Both the position numbers and the translations under genes were made by a program. Below, in pieces: positions 60,991-64,000 of a stretch of 64,000 nt of DNA. A model generated the notes under the pieces. That model was not told the origin of the DNA and did not search any database. It saw nothing but the letters and a program-made list of their open reading frames with translations. Each line of letters starts with the position of its first letter. Positions within the stretch are counted from its first letter, which is position 1. The stretch is from positions 234,016,188 through 234,080,187 of the forward strand of contig OZ005650.1 in NCBI GenBank assembly GCA_963930645.1, read 5' to 3'. Origin of the DNA: Salticus scenicus. Lineage: Eukaryota > Arthropoda > Arachnida > Araneae > Salticidae.

Positions 60991-61013
60991 CAGATTTTTG
61001 AGATGAAGTTATG

Positions 61014-61251
61014 TGAGTAATTTTCAAGAACCAGACAAGGACGTAGTGGAAGATTTATTAACAAGAATTTTCGAATTTTTAAATATGTAAAAAGTTTTAT
61101 GGATATCCAAATGGGAAGAGGAGGCAGGAGATAAAATTATGTTAGTTTTAGAAAAATCAAAACGATGAATTTGAGTCTAGCAGTGGGATGGAATAAAAAA
61201 TTTGGAAATATCTTCATTACGAACATTCCGACAGCATTCATTTATTCTATA
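61014..61251 (-). mobile_element. 3' fragment of a second Penelope-like copy
   Basis: This stretch is homologous to 58258-58475: ACAAGANTTTTCGAATTTTT, TATGGATATCCAAA, GAAAAATCAAAACGA and ACATTCCGACNGCATTCATT occur in the same order. It covers the end of the GIY-YIG frame and the following untranslated part, and joins the RT copy head-to-tail near 61005-61013. Its other side stops at the Helitron end at 61252, so it was cut by or lies beside that insertion. Confidence 0.8.
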
Positions 61252-61600
61252 CTAGCAGGCTTTGACAGCGTCGCTGGTTACTACATTTAAATGAATAATT
61301 AAAAAAAAAAAAAAAGGAAAAGTAATCATCACTTTTATACAGATTTACAAATCGAAATCTATATAAATGAAGCAAAGATTTTGTCGGCGGAACACATCCG
61401 GGTGGACCACTCCTATTTTTGATTGGTCTAGATTTAATTACTTTAGTGATGAAAGTCGGCCATTTCTTTTAGCAAAAACTGATGATTTTTTTAAAAAAAT
61501 ATATTGCATAGATGTTATACTTTTTTAAAAGAGCTCTAAAAACTGTTCATTTTTTGTGGGGACACTATATACATCAAGTCATTAGATTTAAAGATATTAC
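61252..61600 (-). mobile_element. Helitron 3' fragment (minus strand)
   Basis: On the minus strand it ends TAGTAACCAGCGACGCTGTC then AAAGCCTGCTAG before a T, the usual tail. The 5' end is not found, so the right boundary is a guess. It sits exactly at the end of the Penelope-like fragment. Confidence 0.55.
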
Positions 61601-61792
61601 GTTGCAAAGTTTCACAACGCGATATAATTCGATAGCTTTTACCTTAAAATAAGAGTCTAATATTAAACAAAAAATATTCTTGCCCCTCATCCAAAAATAT
61701 TGCACACTTCTTTCCCCAAATCTAAAAAAAGTTGCGCCCGTACTGCCTTTTATTGAAAATAACATAAACAAAGGAGAAACTCTGTATACACA

Positions 61793-61857
<65 letters not shown>

Positions 61858-62550
61858 GCATTTTTTTTAAATGTCAATAACTATACTTAACGGTACTAAA
61901 CATATAAATTTAAAATTATTTAAGTGAGAAAATGTTTAATTGAAGTAAATTTAGACAAAACGAAATAAAAAATAATCTGATGTGTCACTCATACGACTTT
62001 CTCCCCCCTGCATTTTGATACTATGGAGATATATTACATATGTCTTGAAATCAACTACGCAGGATAATGAAGTTCAATGTATTTTAAAAATAATCTAAAA
62101 TTGGTGTAGGAATGGTATTGTTTGGCATATAGTTTTATGTGAGGAGGGCTACCACCCCCTCAACTCACCGTTAGACAACCGTGCCTACAATTATTTCAAA
62201 TATAGAAAAAACAAGGCTGTTATTAATTTGACTTCAAACTTACAAATCTTGATAAATTTTTAAGTGGAAACCTAATACGAACTTTAAAATATCAAATTCG
62301 AATTTCTTGCAGTTATCTGTCTTTAAATTATGATGATAACGAATACACATAGAGATTAACCGCTAAAAATTGAACTTTCGTTATCAGGGCACCTCAAAAT
62401 GTGATATAAAAAAAATGAAAATTAAACTTTAAAAAATATTTTCTTTAAATTATGGGTATGAAAAAATAATTATCCTTCCTGAGCAGTGTTCTTTGACATA
62501 GCAAAATGCAGCAAAGCGCTTCAATCAATTACATTTATTGGAAAAGAACG
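61601..62550. other. AT-rich sequence with a TA microsatellite
   Basis: TA tract at 61797-61854. No element ends or supported gene. Confidence 0.45.
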
Positions 62551-62558
62551 TTTAGCTC

Positions 62559-62728
62559 AATTTTGGGTAGCCCTGTAAATTGTCTATAAACAATACGCAC
62601 AATAACAATATTGTGCACATAAAATTAGTCTTACTTGAGAAACATCTAACACAAAATGAATTACAATTCCAGCAATATCCATATATAGACCCAATATATC
62701 CAAATATTTTGGGTAGCCCTGTAAATGA
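62559..62728 (-). repeat. Duplicated TE-like end
   Basis: ATTTTGGGTAGCCCTGTAAAT occurs twice, about 147 bases apart, in the same orientation (about 62560 and 62708). The reverse complement TTACAGGGCTACCC resembles the ACAGGGCTACGC words at 10599 and 26190. Probably two ends of one MITE family; pairing unresolved. Confidence 0.4.
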
Positions 62729-62924
62729 ATGAAGAATTATTTCCATACAATATATTCTACACAAAACAGAGTTTAATGCATACAAAAAAAAATCTTCATT
62801 CCGTTTTGTTTAAACTAGCTTATAGATGTTATACGGAACTTACTCAAAATTTCCCCATAGACATAATGTATTTAAATTCTTTTGAATCTCCTTGTGCACG
62901 AACCATTAGCTTAATTTCAACGAA

Positions 62925-63175
62925 AAGTTTGGTGTAGCGTCCCTATATTATATAGATTTAGAATACCGAGTTTGAACTTTCTTCTACTATTTGTTCTTGA
63001 GATATGCTTATAAAAGACAGACACACACGCACACAGACCAATCGCAAAAATATGACTTTCTGATTCATGGGATCTCAAAACATGTAAATATAACGAAAAC
63101 TCAATTTCGGAAATTTGAAACAGAAGCAATACTTTCTGTACCATATCTATGGGTAAAGGAAAGTAATAAACAGAA
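62925..63175. repeat. Diverged third copy of interspersed block
   Basis: Aligns with 6690-6960 and 23810-24080: TTGTTCTTGAGATATGCT, a CAGACACACACG-rich stretch, CTCAAAACATGTAAATATAA, AAAACTCAATTTC and ACCATATCTATGG. It is much more diverged than those two are from each other. Confidence 0.6.
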
Positions 63176-64000
63176 TTTAGCTTTAAAACATTTTCAGAAC
63201 TTTGAGATTTTACATCTTCAGCTGCTTAATCTGACTCAAAACAGTTGATATAGCATAATTCTGAAACACTTAAATAAAATCTGAAAACAAATGATTAGCC
63301 TATTTGTATTTGTTACACTTATAGTAATTATTTAAGATTTAAATACAAAAATAATTAAAAATCAGATTTTCTTGTTTAAACGAATTTGACAGTGAAAAAT
63401 AAATTATTACAATGTCGTGTATCCTTAATGAATTACTCGAATAACAACTAACAAAGATACAATCAAAGAATTTACTCACAAAATTGTTCCCCAGACGCTT
63501 TCTTAATTGATGAAAGAAAAGTTTTCAGATTCTCAGATGTTAATCCGAAAATTCTTTTAAAGGTAATAAGGAAGTACATGTTTAATTTAGTTTAGAGAAA
63601 ACAGCTAACCTAATTAACATTCTACTTCAAACGACGCATCTGTTTGAAAATTTAATAAAAATTCAATTATTAATAAACTAGCTTCCATTGTAATGAGCTA
63701 TATGTACCTAAGTATTAAATGATTTGTTTTTCTTATATTTTGTTTTTCTAAATTTGTAATTACATCTGGAAATACAAAATTATCTATACAAATGGATGTT
63801 ATATATACAATTTTATCTATATTGACTTTCTACATTTGTTAGAACTGAAGACTATTAGTCTCAATCTACAAATTTTTACGATACCAGTTTTACGATAGCT
63901 GGACATTTATGAAAATCGAAATTTTATCGAAAATGTAATTAAATAATTTGAAAGCGATGCTATAATTTGAAAAAAAAATAAATATATAAAATAAAATAAT
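63176..64000. other. AT-rich sequence, no gene seen
   Basis: No element end, hairpin or supported frame up to the window edge. Confidence 0.45.

Larger units (their letters stand above)
57953..61013 (-). mobile_element. Penelope-like retroelement, degenerate, interrupted
   Basis: The minus strand carries, in order, a pre-RT segment and reverse transcriptase (about 60990-60061), a linker (58936-58600), a GIY-YIG endonuclease (58545-58441), an untranslated region and a 3' end with a hammerhead-like motif (58038-57987). This RT plus GIY-YIG layout defines canonical Penelope-like elements, which prime reverse transcription at nicked DNA. A 1.1 kb TIR element (58937-60055) splits it, and several stops and frameshifts inactivate it. 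The left (3') end shares TTTATTGCATTTTATG with the palindromic element at 44116. On the right it abuts the 3' part of another copy (61014-61251), the tandem arrangement typical of these elements. Confidence 0.85.

Noticed and set aside
61574..61880. Tyr-Ile repeat frames on both strands
   Set aside because: They are translations of a TA microsatellite.

Overview
The window is AT-rich, largely non-coding DNA from a multicellular eukaryote. It has long homopolymer and TA tracts, dense nested transposons, no compact ORFs or operon-like spacing, and no ORF that looks like an intact host gene. The transposon mix (Helitrons, hAT-like and TA-target MITEs, and a Penelope-like retroelement with a GIY-YIG endonuclease) fits an arthropod. 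A chelicerate such as a spider is my guess, and the sequence does not prove it. Almost everything I can support is repeat biology. I found no convincing host exon, tRNA or rRNA.

Layout. A block of about 12 kb (404-12815) is present again in direct orientation at 16658-28408. The two copies differ by clean transposon insertions, so each gives the empty site for the other: a 1.8 kb TIR element only in copy 1, and an 8-bp-TSD hAT MITE plus a 166-bp hammerhead-bearing element only in copy 2. The spacer 12816-16657 holds a 2.2 kb Helitron (12859-15095), a smaller Helitron ending at 15629, and an imperfect inverted repeat. The same 2.2 kb Helitron recurs almost unchanged at 36881-39094.

The interval 28525-34752 is a Helitron complex. 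It has two Helitrons with hairpins before CTAG, and two copies of a module that joins a broken piece of the Helitron Rep N-terminal domain (minus strand) to a G-run minisatellite of about 29 bp. It also has arrays of a ~120-bp satellite whose units carry a motif resembling the CTCF core.

From 39 to 57 kb the DNA is mostly featureless AT-rich sequence with isolated elements: a TA-target MITE (40070-40511), a palindromic hammerhead-like element (44116-44295), an hAT MITE nested in an older inverted repeat (46221-46868), and Helitron tails at 51.3, 52.7-54.2 and 56.6 kb. A decayed Penelope-like element occupies 57953-61013 on the minus strand. Its reverse transcriptase and GIY-YIG parts are separated by a 1.1 kb TIR element, and it sits next to the 3' part of a second copy (61014-61251).

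The most interesting signal is a set of three hammerhead-ribozyme-like motifs (18534-18581 minus, 44202-44253 plus, 57987-58038 minus). All have CTGANGA, one extra base, stem II, GAAA, a short palindromic stem III and stem I. Two lie in short foldback elements and one lies at the 3' end of the Penelope-like element, which suggests small non-autonomous derivatives of that retroelement. All comparisons were made by eye; no search or folding program was run.
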